A DNA stretch of 64,000 bases from Thelephora terrestris (Eukaryota > Basidiomycota > Agaricomycetes > Thelephorales > Thelephoraceae). How positions within the stretch are numbered: the first letter of the stretch is position 1; the number at the start of each line of letters is the position of its first letter. The stretch is from positions 2,728,001-2,792,000 of the forward strand of contig WIUZ02000002.1 in assembly GCA_015956445.1 (NCBI GenBank), written 5' to 3'. The notes under the pieces are model-generated. The model saw nothing but the letters and a program-made list of their open reading frames with translations. It was not told where the DNA came from and ran no database searches. Position numbers and translations under genes: made by a program. This document shows, in pieces, positions 1 to 12,698 of the stretch.

Positions 1-3000
1 CGAAGACAGAAGCAACCTAATGTTGATCTTCCCCACTCTTGCGATTCAACTCGCACGAAAATTCTCGCAATTCCGGTCGATGTTCATCCCATTGGTGCAA
101 TCTGATCCAGGAGTTGTTCATGGGTCACTGTATGATCAGATGAACAAGTTGATCGTTCAACCCCTCGTCGAATCCTCCATTTCGACCGTCATTTTGATCG
201 ACGGATTGGATGAATGCAAAGGCGAGGAACCTACTTCGGCAATCCTGGCTGTTCTTGGCCAACTTGCAGCCGAGATCCCCAAGGTTAAGTTCTTCGTCAC
301 CAGTCGCCCCGAGCCCCGCATTCAAGAAGGCTTCCGGCTCCCGCTCTTGGTCAAAGCAGTGGACGTGTCTGTCCTCCACGAGGTTGAGGCCGGTCTGGTC
401 GACGGCGACATAAAGCTGTTCTTTGAACACAGAATCTCCGAACTCAAGGGCCGTCGACATGGACTGGATGACTGGCCGACTGGAGAACAACTGGATCTGC
501 TCTGCGAACGCACAGGAGGGCTATTTATCCACGCTATGACTATGGTCAGGTTTATTGAACAGAAGGGCGTCGATCCCAGGGAACAGTCAGATCGCCTTCT
601 GCGATCACTAGATAGCAGGTTCGAGGGGAAGGCCAAGTTCAAGGCCTACCCTACACTTGATTCGCTCTATGTAACGATCCTCCAGGCGGGTTTCGGTGAC
701 GATGACCCAGATGGCGACCCCATGGTTCAAGCTGTTCTCGGTGCGGCAATCCTGGCTACAAACCCCCTCTCCCCAACCACAATTGCTACACTCCTAAGCC
801 TCGATACCGAACACGTATTCCGCATCCTATCATCATTGCATCCACTCCTCGTTCTACGGGAGGACGTTAATCACCCTGTCCGACCCTTCCACGAGTCCTT
901 TTCAGACTTCGTCCTCGATCCCGCACGGTGCATCGATCCAAGGTTTCGCGTTTACCCTCCAGATCATCATACGGAACTTCTTGCCGGCTGCCTCAAGATT
1001 ATGAACCAAACACTAGAGCAGAATATTTGCAAGCTCCCACATGGGGTCGCCAATTCGGAAGTCGTTGACCTGAGGGAGAGAACCGAAAAACACATTGACC
1101 AAGCTTTGCAATACGCCTGCCAGTCGTGGCACAAGCACCTCGTCCCCACGATACCGACACAGTCACCCGACATCATACCTGCTCTCCGCCAGTTCCTCGA
1201 AGAGAAGTTTTTGTTTTGGTTGGAAGCACTCAGCGTTCTTGGTGCCGCAAGGGAAGCGGTTGACGCATTGAAAGTGACTGAAACATTGCTGGAGGTATGC
1301 TGTGTTTCATTTCCCATTCATCTCTCAAAATCTTACTCGAACTAGATCTGGGCGTCGCCGGTCCTTGCCGCCAGCCTCGCCAGAGACTACCTCCGTTTCG
1401 TAGTCACATTCTTCGAAGCTATCAGCACGTCCGCTCTCCATATTTACCACACCGCACTTCCATTATCACCCCAAAAGTCAATCATACGCAAGCTGTACGA
1501 ACGATATGCCTGTCCCACGGCGAGGATCGTGCATGGGCTATCACTTTCGTGGGAACCAATTCTTGCGACCTTCCCTTGTCAAGATTTTCGCAACGTGGCT
1601 GCGTGGTCCCCGTGTAATAGGTTCATCGCCATCGCGGGGTTCGGATCTACGAAAATAGACATCGTGGACGCGGCGACTTTCAAGCAACTCAACACTTTCC
1701 AGTCCCCCCAGGAAGATAAATCTCGACACAAGTGGCTTAGTTTCTCCCCGGACTGCCGCTTGTTAACACAATTCAGTGATTGGGGACTCACAGGTTGGGA
1801 CCTTCACACGGGTGGTCCGGCTGGTACCAGCCGGAGGGATGGTTCTTCTTGCCGGGGATTCTCTTCCACGTATTCTATGGATGGAGGGATAGTTGCAATC
1901 GCGTGTAGGAATCTTAGCGACACCACTGTCGCCATTGCCACCTACGATCTTCTCTCCTGGACACTCGTATATTCTTACACACATCCAGTAGGCCACATCA
2001 TACCTCCAATTTGGACTCATGACGAAAACATCCAATTCGCCACTGTGGAGCCGGGATCTATCAGCATATGGGAGATTGGGTTCAGCTCGATGAAAACGTT
2101 AGCAAAGGTCGAGTCTTTACGTCTCCCAGACGAAATCCGCTTTTCAAAAAACCATCTATTCCTTCCCACTCTTTCCCGACTCGCCTTCACTCTCCCAAAG
2201 AAGGTTTTGATCTGGGACGTCCGGGATTCGAAGCTTCTTCTAGATTTTACGGGCAAGGACGAATTCTCTCGATTGTCTTTCTCCTCCGATGGCCGCTTCT
2301 TTGCGTGCGCAACCCGTCTAGAACTTTTCGTCTGGAAGGAGACTCCAGTTGGCTACACACTTCATCAGAATCTTGCATTCGGGGGAACGCGTAAACCCAC
2401 AGGCCTGCTTTTCTCCCCGAACGGAGAATCAATCGTCGCGGCTCGCGATCCATCAGTTATTTTATGGGCAACAAGAGATTCCATACTTACCCCCTCCACC
2501 ATCACAGATCGACCTGTTCAAGATCGGTACGACTTCCTTCCGGCATTTTCCTCAGATAAAACGTTGGCGGCAATCGTTCAGCCGGAGGAAAAGGAAGTCG
2601 TAATTCTTGACCTCGAATCCGGTGATCCACGACTAGTTGTAGATGTGGGTATGGAGATTAGTTGTCTGAGGATTACTGGGAGCATGGTTGCTGTCGCCGG
2701 ATGTGAGAAGGTAGTTGCTTGGGACATACCTGCGAGGGGCTCTGTTGTCAACGCCAGGGTGAACATTACCGATAGCGTCCACGCGACAACGTTCGATTAC
2801 TCAGCGCCGTCTCATGTCCCACTGGCGTTCGGACTTTGGGTTTCGCCCTTGCGAAGGGGCTCATCAGAGGGCTTACCCGCTGCCCTAACCCGTCCTCGAG
2901 ATCTTTATGTACTACCCATTTTTGGATGTATCCTAGTGGATTCCACGCAGCGCCTATCTGTCAGCGCGTTGATGCGTTTGACCACAGGAGATGGGTGCAG

Positions 3001-3731
3001 TGTGGGGGGTCAGACTCAATCAGGTGGGGCGCTCCCTGCCTCGGCACCTTCTTGACATTGGACCATGTAGGCGTAGCTGACAGTGACGCAACCTACACAG
3101 CCGACTGAATGCCTGCCATAGACAGGACTTTTCATACAAAGATCTGTCGATCCAATCTACCCCACACTTCATTCAGTCGGCCTTCTCCGAAGATAAGGTC
3201 GAAAAACAACAAAGTGCTGTGTCTTGGGTGAGATTGGAACCGAAGAAGCCCTCCACCTTCACCAACACATCAATATCCCCTAATCTCGACTATATCGCCA
3301 TCATAAAAGACACCGCGAATTTTTCCCACCAGCTGAACATTCACGACATGTGGACCGGGGGGCATCTCGCAAGTACCACAGCAGCCCTGGCGTCGGTTCC
3401 ATACTTCGCTTCAGACGGACGCAGCGTCTGGTGTGTTGGCAGCTCCAAGTCCGTGGCCGGGTGGATAATCAACGAGGAGAGCGAGTCTCAACTCATCAAG
3501 TTGGAACCCCTGGGGTCAGACGTTTATCCATTGGGAGTACTGCCCTGGGAATCGTCTCGTGGTTACGAAGTTGCGGACGATGGGTGGGTACTGAGCCCCA
3601 ACCAGAAGCGACTTCTGTGGCTACCTCACTATTGGCGGCCAGATCAGACGGAGAGAGTTTGGCAAGGACGATTTTTGGGGTTTTTGCATGGTGAACCACC
3701 AGAAGTTGTCATTCTTGAATTTTTCGAGTAG
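1..3731 (+). CDS. NACHT-WD40 STAND protein, 5' end outside the window, 3' part interrupted
   Basis: This is the downstream part of a fungal NLR-like signalling ATPase. The window opens inside the NACHT domain, just after the Walker A region; a Walker B-like LIDGLDEC motif and the sensor-like FFVTSRPEPRI follow. The first exon runs to 1294, an intron occupies 1295-1345 (GTATGC...CTAG), and exon 2 encodes a beta-propeller with WD40-like repeats (WSPCNRFIAI, FSSDGRFFAC). The last blade at 3219-3731 ends in GEPPEVVILEFFE, exactly as in the paralogue at 4762-9444. Between about 2806 and 3250 there is extra sequence absent from that paralogue, and the reading frame differs on its two sides, so this copy is either interrupted or uses an intron I could not define. 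Such proteins are thought to sense non-self and signal through an N-terminal domain, here outside the window. Confidence 0.85.
2806..3250. repeat. Extra segment in the propeller of the first NACHT-WD40 gene, with an internal palindrome
   Basis: Comparison with the paralogue at 4762-9444 shows about 440 bp of extra DNA between the codons for TTFDY and SISPNLDY. It holds a perfect 12-bp inverted repeat, GCCGACTGAATG at 3100-3111 and its complement at 3170-3181. I see no clear terminal repeats or target duplication, so insertion by a small DNA transposon is a guess. It could also be an unrecognised intron. Confidence 0.4.
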
Positions 3732-4761
3732 TGACCCGCGCACATCTATCTTTCTTCCTTCTCATCACATGTATCCAACTTCTGTCCCCCGTCTCATTCA
3801 AATTTCTGGCGAAAATATCTGGTTTATCTGTTATGGTTTCTGTTACTTGCGCTAGCTATCACTTGTACTCGCCCAAATCACACTTTGTTGACGCTCCCAC
3901 ACAAAAGGTTCTGGTTGTTCGGGAGCCTCGATGAGTCACACGGGGCATTCATTCAACGTCAATTGTCATTCCCCAAGGCCGTGCAGAGGATCTACAAAAG
4001 GTCACGATGTACGTGGGGTTGTGGTGTTGTAAATATGTGACCAGCAGTGACCCAGTTTGTGCTGAAGTGTGATTTGGATGGCTAGCCCGCGAGAGCGGTC
4101 AAATCAACGGCGATACCTAAGGGAATCATATGATGAACGCTTTGCTTGGTGCAATGTAAGAGCAGAATGGCGAAACTTGGGCTCTGCGCTGAACGGGCCT
4201 GGGAGAGTTGGTGAGACGCAAGGTAACAGCCGTGTCCCAAAGTTTGGAAGGATGTTCTGCTAGTTGAAATGTTGATATTGTAGCCCGGTTCCACTGCCAG
4301 CGATACGAAAGGCACAGCATGGGAAAGAAACCAGATGAATTCCCTACCACATTCTGGAGAGCATCTGCCATCGTAGTTGAGCAGCGCTTGCTTGCTTGGA
4401 GACTAACCGATGGAAAGAGTTCGAGGTTCGCCCGGCCATGTCTCAGGGAATAACGAGTCACCTTGCACATATCCGAAGGATATCTTTTTGCATTTTGCGC
4501 GGATGCAAACGGGAGTCTCCGGCGGATACCATCAGATGCCATCTCACGGTGTCAGATCCGGTTAGACGCCTTCTATACACTTACAGAGTCTTGTTGCATG
4601 GGCGGCGGGGGTACGTGGCTCGGGAATGTTCCTCAATATACGTGTGGGACAACGAAGGGTACTTCCGGGGTATTATGCGGGGTTAGAGGGGCGCGTGCTT
4701 GAGCGTACTTGGGTCCACCGCCCACCCTCTGGATCCACGCTTTTCTTCCCCCTTGACGCAG
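3732..4761. other. Intergenic spacer between the tandem NACHT-WD40 genes
   Basis: About 1 kb. The first bases after the stop resemble those after the second gene (GTAGTGACCCGCG in both), so the tandem duplication includes the 3' flank. I see no gene, RNA or repeat in the rest, which presumably holds the promoter of the second gene. Confidence 0.5.
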
Positions 4762-7700
4762 ATGAAACATTTCTTGAAAATAAAGCGCAAGAAATCTCCT
4801 GAGCCTCCACACCAGCCCACTTTTCCTGGAGACCCATTTAGCCTCGATCCTGGACCACCCGAAGGTGCGCCATAGAGGCTTTCTCGTCAGGACTATATGG
4901 GTTATCCTGATGTTACTGTGGCACTAGACGGGAGAGGCGGCACGGATCCCTTTCGGAATGGCATGGATGTTGGGCAAGAACCCACTGCGTCGGGTCCTCC
5001 GATGTCTGGTCTTCTGATTGGTGGCTCCGGCCACAGAAATGGCGAGTGTTCTTGATTCCTGTGCGCAATTGAGGCCAACATTCATCCGGGTTCCTGTTAT
5101 TCTGGCCACCAGTTGTGGACGCTAGCGACACTGGATGGAGGGGGATTGACGCGGCAGAAGCTTCCAGGGGTACGTGACAATGTGATGGTGCTCACTCCCT
5201 CTCACCGTGTACCAGCGGCAAAGAGAGCTCGTAAGGGTGCTTCCCTCGGGGACGTAAATGAGGCCACAGAAAAGTTTGGTCCTCTTAAAGTTGTCCTAGG
5301 GGCCATCCCTCCTCTTTTTGCCAATCGTGAAGTTCGCCCATACTCATTTTCCTATAATTCTCCGTTGACGAACAAATTTTTAGGGGAGCGTCGCGGCGGG
5401 AAACAAGATTAAAATGTCCTCTTCCGGGTAGCTACGTTAGAGGAACATTTCAGCTTGCCACCGGCTGACGTGGCAGATCAGAGGCGCCGGGATGAATTGA
5501 TACGGTATACCAAGTTCCCATTTTTACGCTCAGTACTGACTCCCTCCTAGCAATTCCAGGGGAATCGAAGGACAATTATGCTCGTTGTGTAAGAAGCCGG
5601 AGTGGCAGCAGCTTACCGATCACGCCCAAGACGAAGAAGAGGCATTCAGACTTCTCGAAGACCTACAAGTTGCTGTTGTCGACTATCAGGTTCGTTCGCA
5701 ACCTGACAGTTCCCTCGGTTTTGACGATGACAACAGATGGCGCGACAAACGATGATTTACAACCAAGAACTCAAATCAATAGCGAGTTTTTCCTTTGTGT
5801 CACATTTGGTCAACGTACTGACCATTCTTGGTAGGACCCAGGTTGGATTATATTCTATATTTCTATGACCATTCCCTGATACGCTCCATTCCCTCCTCAG
5901 CGGAAGCGGCTGTCCTCAATCATTTCCGCTCTGCACGACAGGCCGAGTATCGACACGGCGACCGCAATGGCTGTCTCAGGGGAACCCGTGGAGCCATCCT
6001 GGATGAGATTGAACTCTGGTCGTACGACTTCTACAAGCCCTCTGTCTACTGGTTGAACGGGCTCGCCGGAACGGGGAAGAGCACTATCGCACAAACGATC
6101 TCAGAGAGAACCTTTGCAGACGGACGACTGGGCGCCTCCTTCTTCTGCTCGCGAGATTTTGAAGACCGAAGTAACCTGAAGTCCATCTTCCCCACCCTTG
6201 CGGTCCAACTCGCGCGCAACTACCCCAAATTCCGATCGATCTTCGTCCCACTGATTCAGGCAGATCCAGAAATCGTCCATGAGTCTCTGTATGGCCAAAT
6301 GAACAAGTTGGTAGTCCAGCCCCTCGTCGAATCCTCCGTTTCGACCGTCATCGTGATTGACGCTCTGGACGAATGTAAAGACGAGGAACCCGCTTCGGCA
6401 ATCTTGTCGGTCCTTGGCCAATTTGTGGCACAGATCCCAAAGGTCAAGTTCTTCGTCACCGGTCGTCCGGAGCCACGCATTCGAGAAGGCTTCCGGCTCC
6501 CGCTGTTGGCCGAAGCGACGGATGTGTTTGTCCTCCACGAGGTAGAGTCGAGTCGAGTCAACAGTGACATACGGCTGTTTTTTGGACACAAATTCTCCGA
6601 AATCAGGAGCCGAAGACGTGGAATGGATGGCTGGCCAACAGCAGAACAACAGGGCCTACTTTGCGAACGCACAGGGGGGCTATTCGTCCACGCCATAGCT
6701 ACGGTCAGGTTCATCGACCAGAAGAATGTCAATCCCAAGGAACAGTTGGTTCGCCTTCTACGATCGCCAGATAGCAGATTCGAGGGAAAGATCAAGTTCA
6801 AGGTGAATACAACACTGGATTCGCTCTACATCACGATTCTCCAGGAGGCCTTCGGCGACGACGACCCAGAGGGTGACCCCAGAGTCAGATCTGTTCTCGC
6901 TGCTGTCATCCTGGCTATGAACCCTCTCTCCCCAGCAACCATCGCCACACTCCTGAGCATTGACACCGAAGATGTGTTTCCTCTCCTGTCATCGTTACAC
7001 TCACTCCTCGTTCTCCGGGAGGACGTCGATCACCCCGTTAGACCCTTTCACAAGTCTTTTCCGGACTTCATCGTCGATCCAACCCGGTGCATCAATCAAA
7101 GGTTCCATATCTCTCCCCCAGCTCACCATGCGGAATTCCTGCTCGGCTGCCTCGAGACGATGAACCGAAGACTGGAGAAGAATATGTGCAAGCTTCCAGA
7201 TGGGGTCACCAACTCAGAGGTTGCCGACCTGAGGGAGAGGACCGAACAATACATAGACGAAGGTTTGCAATATGCCTGCCAGTCGTGGCATAAGCACCTC
7301 ATTCACACAACACCCGTGCACTCGCCCGAAATCGTGCCTGTTCTTCGCCGATTCCTAGAAGAGAAGTTTCCATTTTGGTTGGAGGTGCTCAGCGTTCTCG
7401 GTACCGCAAGGGAAGCGGTTGACGCGCTGACGGCGGCTGAACAATGGCTGGACGTATGTTCCGCTTCATTAGCATCGATTCTTTCAAATCTCACGCGGGC
7501 CACACCCAGACATCGCCAACTCCAACCCCCGGTCTCGTCAAAGACTACTTTCGTTTCGTAATCACATTTTTCGAAGTCATCAGCACTTCAGCTCCCCATA
7601 TCTACCACACCGCAATCCCCCTATCACCCCGAGGGACGACCGTACGGGAGCTGTACGAACGGTATGCCAGTCCCTTGGCTAGAGTCGTACATGGGTTGCC

Positions 7701-9444
7701 CTCCTCGTGGGAACAAATCGTTGCAACCTTCAACACTTACAACGGTGATACCCTGGCTGCCTGGTCCCCGTGCAACAGGTTCATCGCCATCTCTGGGCAC
7801 AGTGAAATAGGCATCGTGGACGCAGTTACTCTCAAAAAACTCAACACCCTAGAGTGTGGCGAATCTGAAACCTGGCGGCTTAGTTTCTCTCCAGACAGCC
7901 GCTTTTTAACGCAATTCAGTGACTGCGCACTCACGAGTTGGGACCTTCAGACAGGTGGTCTAGTCGGTACCACCCTACTCGTGGATCAGTTTAGTCCCCG
8001 TAGCTCCTCGTCCACATATTCAGTGGACGGCAAGATTATTGCAGTCGCATCCAAGAGTCATGACGACACCACTTTCACCATTGCCACCTATGATCTCCTC
8101 CCGAAGGCACGCTTATATTCTTACACTCCCCCAAAAGGCCACCTCATACCTCCCATTTGGACTGACGGCGAGCGTATCCGATTTGTCACCATGGTGCCAG
8201 GATCAATCAGCGTATACGAGGTTGGGTTCATCTCGATAAACACGTTGGCAGAAGTCGAGACTTTGCCTCTTCCCGATCGAATCCCCCCTTCGAAAAACCT
8301 TCTATTCCTTCCCACTCTCTCCCGACTCGCCTTCACACTCAAAGGAAATGCCTTGATCTGGGATGCTCGGAATTCAAAGCCTCTCCTAGACTTCGTGGGC
8401 AGGGATTCGTTCCGGGAAATGTCTTTCTCCCCCGACGGTCGCTTCTTTGCTTGCACGACCGACCGAGAACTTCACCTTTGGAAGGAGTCTCCTGTCGGCT
8501 ACACGCCTCACCAAAATGTCGTACTCACCGGCCTTGGTGAATCCGCGAGGCCGCTTTTCTCCCCAAACGGAGAATATATTATAATGCTTAACGGTTTCTC
8601 AGTCAACTTATGGCCCACGAGCGATCCATTCACGCCCCCCTCTAGCATCCCGGATGGACATGGCGATCGGGACGACTTCCTTCTGGAATTTTCCGCAGAT
8701 GAAACGTTGGCGGCGGTCGTTCCTCCGGAGGGAGGCAGGATTGAAATCATCGACCTGGAGACTGGCGATCCACGGTTGGTCATTGAGGTGGATATAAGCA
8801 TTTATTGTATGGGGTTGACCGGGAGCATGGTCGTTGTCGCCGATTACGATGGTGTGGCAGCCTGGGACATACCTGCAAGGGACTCTGCCCCCAACGCCAG
8901 AGCGATAAAGAGGGACCTTTTTCACCAGATGACGTTCGATCATTGGCCATGGACTCCTTCCCTAGTGAAATCCACCAGGTCAATATCCCCTGATCTCAAC
9001 TACGTCGCCATCACGCTAGAGGACAGAGGATCCCCCGGCCAAATGAACATCTACAACACGTGGACCGGGGAGTGTCTCGCGAGTGTCCCGACGGAGCCTG
9101 AGTCGAAGCCACACTTCACTCCAGAAGGATGTGAGGTCTGGAGCGTCCCCCTTTCCGGGCCTGTGGCCAGGTGGACAATCCCCGTGGCGAGGGGATCCTG
9201 CCTCCTCAAGCTCGAACGCCTACCGCCAATCGCGTGTCCGTTGGGAGTCACGCGCCCCTCGGAATCGTCTCATGGTTATAAAGTCCAGCTAGATGGGTGG
9301 GTTCTGAGCTCAACCCAGAAGCGGCTCCTGTGGTTGCCTCACCATTGGCGGTCACTTCAGTGGAGCGAATGTTGGCAAGGACGGTTCTTTGGGTATTTGC
9401 ATGGTGAACCACCGGAAGTTGTCATTCTTGAATTTTTCGAGTAG
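4762..9444 (+). CDS. NACHT-WD40 STAND protein, complete paralogue
   Basis: This is a multi-exon NLR-like protein. I place the start at 4762 because a short exon there encodes a basic, proline-rich leader (MKHFLKIKRKK...) ending at a GTGCGC donor, as is usual in this family. Small exons between about 5.1 and 5.8 kb give a helical region that includes LLEDLQVAVVDYQ. The large exon (about 5899-7453) holds the NACHT core: YRHGDRNGC, Walker A GLAGTGKST, SFFCSRDFEDR, Walker B VIDALDEC and FFVTGRPEPRI. An intron at 7454-7509 separates it from a long exon with a WD40-type propeller (WSPCNRFIAI, FSPDGRFFAC). The catalytic motifs look intact. Borders of the small 5' exons are uncertain. The gene faces the seven-TM-like gene at 10037-11281 tail to tail. 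Confidence 0.88.
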
Positions 9445-10036
9445 TGACCCGCGGACAGCCATTTCTTCACCGAGTTCTCTCCGCATGTATCCACTGTATG
9501 TCCTCCGTATTTAAATTCCAGCTGACAATGATATATACATCACGGTCTCATACTATGTATGTATTTATTCAAATCTAACCATCTTCTCGTATCGCATTCC
9601 ACTGAGTTCACCCGGCGCCACTAGTACTCACTCGTTTCGATCGCCCTCCGGGGCCCATGCACTTGCCACTTTCTCGCTCTTTGGGATACAGCCGGTGTTG
9701 CGGTGATCACCGCTTGATGCGGGCCGGAGGGAGTATGATGGTGATTTGTGGCGTTTGGTCAACACTTGGTTTGCAGCTACGCTATGAGAAACAGACGTTA
9801 CACGCAACACATACATACATATAAAGATTAAGCGAGAGCAACTAAAGCAAGGGAATCGAAGCGATCTGATACGGAAACACTGAACGAAGGAAACGTCGGA
9901 AGCTAAGTGAAAAGACTGAGGGGAAATATATACAAAGATGGAGAGACTGCATATCTGCAGGGTAGACGCGGCGAGAATGCCGATCGGTGCGAATGAGAGA
10001 TAAAGATGTCTCAACAGCGGCAAGATGTCGAGTCTC
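9445..10036. other. Convergent intergenic region
   Basis: About 590 bp between two converging stop codons. It presumably holds both 3' ends. Stacked TATA/CATA runs (for example around 9810-9830) are the only visible structure. Confidence 0.4.
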
Positions 10037-11281
10037 TTAGGCCTTGTCGTGATGGACTTCGACATCAGGAATGGTCTCAATGTTACCACCCGTCGACTCC
10101 CCTTGAGATATGAAACGCATCGAACCGATGTTTCCGGAGACGATAGTTTTGCTCGTCAGCGCACTCTGGTTTGCGACTCGTAGAGTGATGAGGAATGGAG
10201 CGATGACCTGTTCGGCGCCGTGATCAGCCAGCTGTACCCTAATAGTGCGCCACACCGAGGAAAAGGAAGAAAACCACGACCTGGTTCTGGGCGAGGATCG
10301 GCAAGAAAATATCCGCAACCCAACTATTGGCACCCCACGGGCCAATGAACAGTACGGAACTGACAGCGTATAAGGCAGAAGACTCGATAAGCATGGTTAC
10401 AACGGCGTTGTACACCCCACCTCCTTGGGCACCCAAAGCTTTTCGAATGTTCCTGCTATGCCTGATGAGTTGGATAACGATCAGGAGCGTGAGGAGGATG
10501 TTGAGCGATATCGAAATTGAGAAGTATGGAATGCCGGTTCTTGAGCCCAGGGAGTTCAAGATGCTACTCGGTTGCGAGGTCTGGTAGATGAACAAGATAC
10601 CCATTCCTGGATCGAGGGAGCATTAGTCGTGAGCGTTACCATCGGCTTGCGGAATGCTGGAGTACGTACCCACAGAGGCGAGGTACATTAGGAAGGGAAA
10701 AGCGATGACCCAGTGGTTCTTGGCATAGATGACATAGCAACGATAGAGCTGGGTAGATATTGTGTTAGACACCAGGACGCCCGGGCTGATACTGGACTCA
10801 CCAAAAGGCCATCGGCCAACCAATTGTTTAAGAGGACCATAAGGTTGGGAACAAGGTTTATTGCCTTGTAATAGATGGAAAGCTGGTATCCAAGAGGTCC
10901 GGAAGGTAATATGCCATCGACGCCGGGAAACTCTCGGTTATCGATGTAGGAAATTGATTGAAGGTCGAGGCTCGTCGCGGTGTACACGGTCACGAACGAG
11001 AACATGACCACGGCGTGAGCGACGAGTGGCCACTTGATGCCCCCCTTCGTGCGATTTACGGGGTCGAACAATGCGCCCATACACTGGAAAAACATAACGA
11101 TCACAATGCCTAGAATGGCGGATCGATGAGAATGGGGAGATGGTCGTCTGTGTCGGCGTACCATAGAATATCGCGCCAAGGAGGGCTCCGGCGAAATTTG
11201 CCTTCTCCGCAAGTAAAGAGAGTATGGGATTTGTGGAGCGTTGGGATTGTTTGACCAGGGCGTTTGAGAAGAGTCAGACAT
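10037..11281 (-). CDS. Seven-TM-like fungal membrane protein, copy A
   Basis: The gene has about five exons on the minus strand, starting at 11281 (MSDSSQTPWSN). Conserved blocks shared with the copy at 34750-36071 are NPVNRTKGGIKW-like (here DPVNRTKGGIKW), DLQSISYI.NREFPGV, LNNWLADGLL, YRCYVIY and IAPFLITLRVAN. Hydrophobic segments fit about seven membrane spans, followed by a polar C-terminal tail. The first exon needs one base more than is present near 11207-11209 to join NAPQIPYSLYL to the frame of AEKANFAGALLGAIFYG; a GGG read as GG would explain it. No function is established for this basidiomycete family. The topology resembles the DUF6533/DUF6534 proteins, so a receptor-like role is possible but unproven. 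Confidence 0.8.
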
Positions 11282-12698
11282 GGCCCAGACGTGCAACTGA
11301 GGGATTCACGGAGGGCGGGTAGAGAGAGGATATTTGGATAGAGGGAAGACCCTGGTGCATAAGAGAGGAGTGATGGAGGTCAGCATCTTATAACTACCTG
11401 AAGACCAATTTACCAGTGATGGAGAACGCGTGAGGCGCTGATGATCTGTGATGCATAGCTATCCTGGTGGAGTGGAAGCGCGACCCTGCGGCACCAACGC
11501 GCTGAGCTCCGTTCCCTGTTCATCAAAGTTCACCCGTGACAAGCACTTACATAAAGACTCGGCGCTAAGCACCAAGCGATAGCCGCCGCTGGCAAAGCGA
11601 GAGTTGTCCCACCTATTCCTCGGTATTCATAGTGTCGGAATACCGATCGTTCTTGCGAGCGGCGATGGTGGGAAACGAGCTGCATCTGATGCCGTGTGTC
11701 ACGACTCACCAGCAACCAAACTGCCGCGGGTGGTTCAAATTAAGATCCGTACTCGCTCCGGAGAGGTTGATCTAATCATCGAAGAGGGTTTCAAGGTCCA
11801 GCCGTCGAGCCGAAGGCCTGAATGTTTGATCTCATCTCATCGCGAGGTCCTGCATCTCCTTTACCAGGTTCAGGCCTCCTGCCGCAGGACCTCGGAGCCT
11901 TTTGCCCTTAGAAGTTCGACGTGGCCTTGACCATTGCATCGGGTAGAGGGTACTACAACACCGACGAAATGACATCACAGAGACAGGTCGCGGACGGTGA
12001 CAAAGAATCCGCCCAAACCAGGCGCCTTGGTTGAATGCCCCACCTTGAATTCAAACGTATCACACGTTTCGGACATCTGTTTGTTTGTTCAAAGAAGGGA
12101 CGATTGCCTCCGGGGAGCCTGAATGATGCGCTCTCTCGGATAGCCGCCGTGTTGAATGGAGACATACCGGGACAAATGTGTTCTTTGATAGCAGGCGCAA
12201 AGGTCCCATTGTCCTGGATCCTTAGCGTCGGCGCTGAACTTAAATTCTGAAGAGGCAGCAGCCCCACATTCCTCCCCTCCCTATGTTCCAAATGATCGCA
12301 GCTCTGCTCACTCAGTAGAGCCAGGCTGAAGGTCCTAGTAAATGCACACGAGGTTTGGAGAACGTACCAAATGTGGTGCTATATGACTCGGCCACTTGAA
12401 AACCTCGGACACTTCCTCCAGTCTTGCCGAAATTCAGGGTCCAGGATCAGTCTAATGGCGAGGAGAGGCTTTGTGGGGCTTCCAGCATTTTGTTGCGGCG
12501 GGGCCCTGGCTAAGGCGAGCATGGTCAAGTGGCGCAGATGCATTTCAACCTTTGCAGCTGCAACGTTGTTTTCAGTCTGGATGCTGTGAATCCGCGGTGC
12601 CAAGGCGGTACGTGTCTCAGTTAGCATTCCCCGAAAAAATGATGATGCACGAGTACAAGAAATACAGATCAGGCAAATGTACAAATGAAAATAATCCT
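11282..12698. other. Intergenic region upstream of the seven-TM gene, downstream of CUL3
   Basis: About 1.4 kb. Several short open frames exist on both strands, but none shows a recognisable domain, a consistent splice pattern or similarity to other genes here. I see no RNA gene or repeat. Confidence 0.4.

Noticed and set aside
6101-6801. Two minus-strand open frames of about 180 codons
   Set aside because: Both are antisense to the NACHT core of the complete paralogue, and equivalent shadows occur in the first paralogue.
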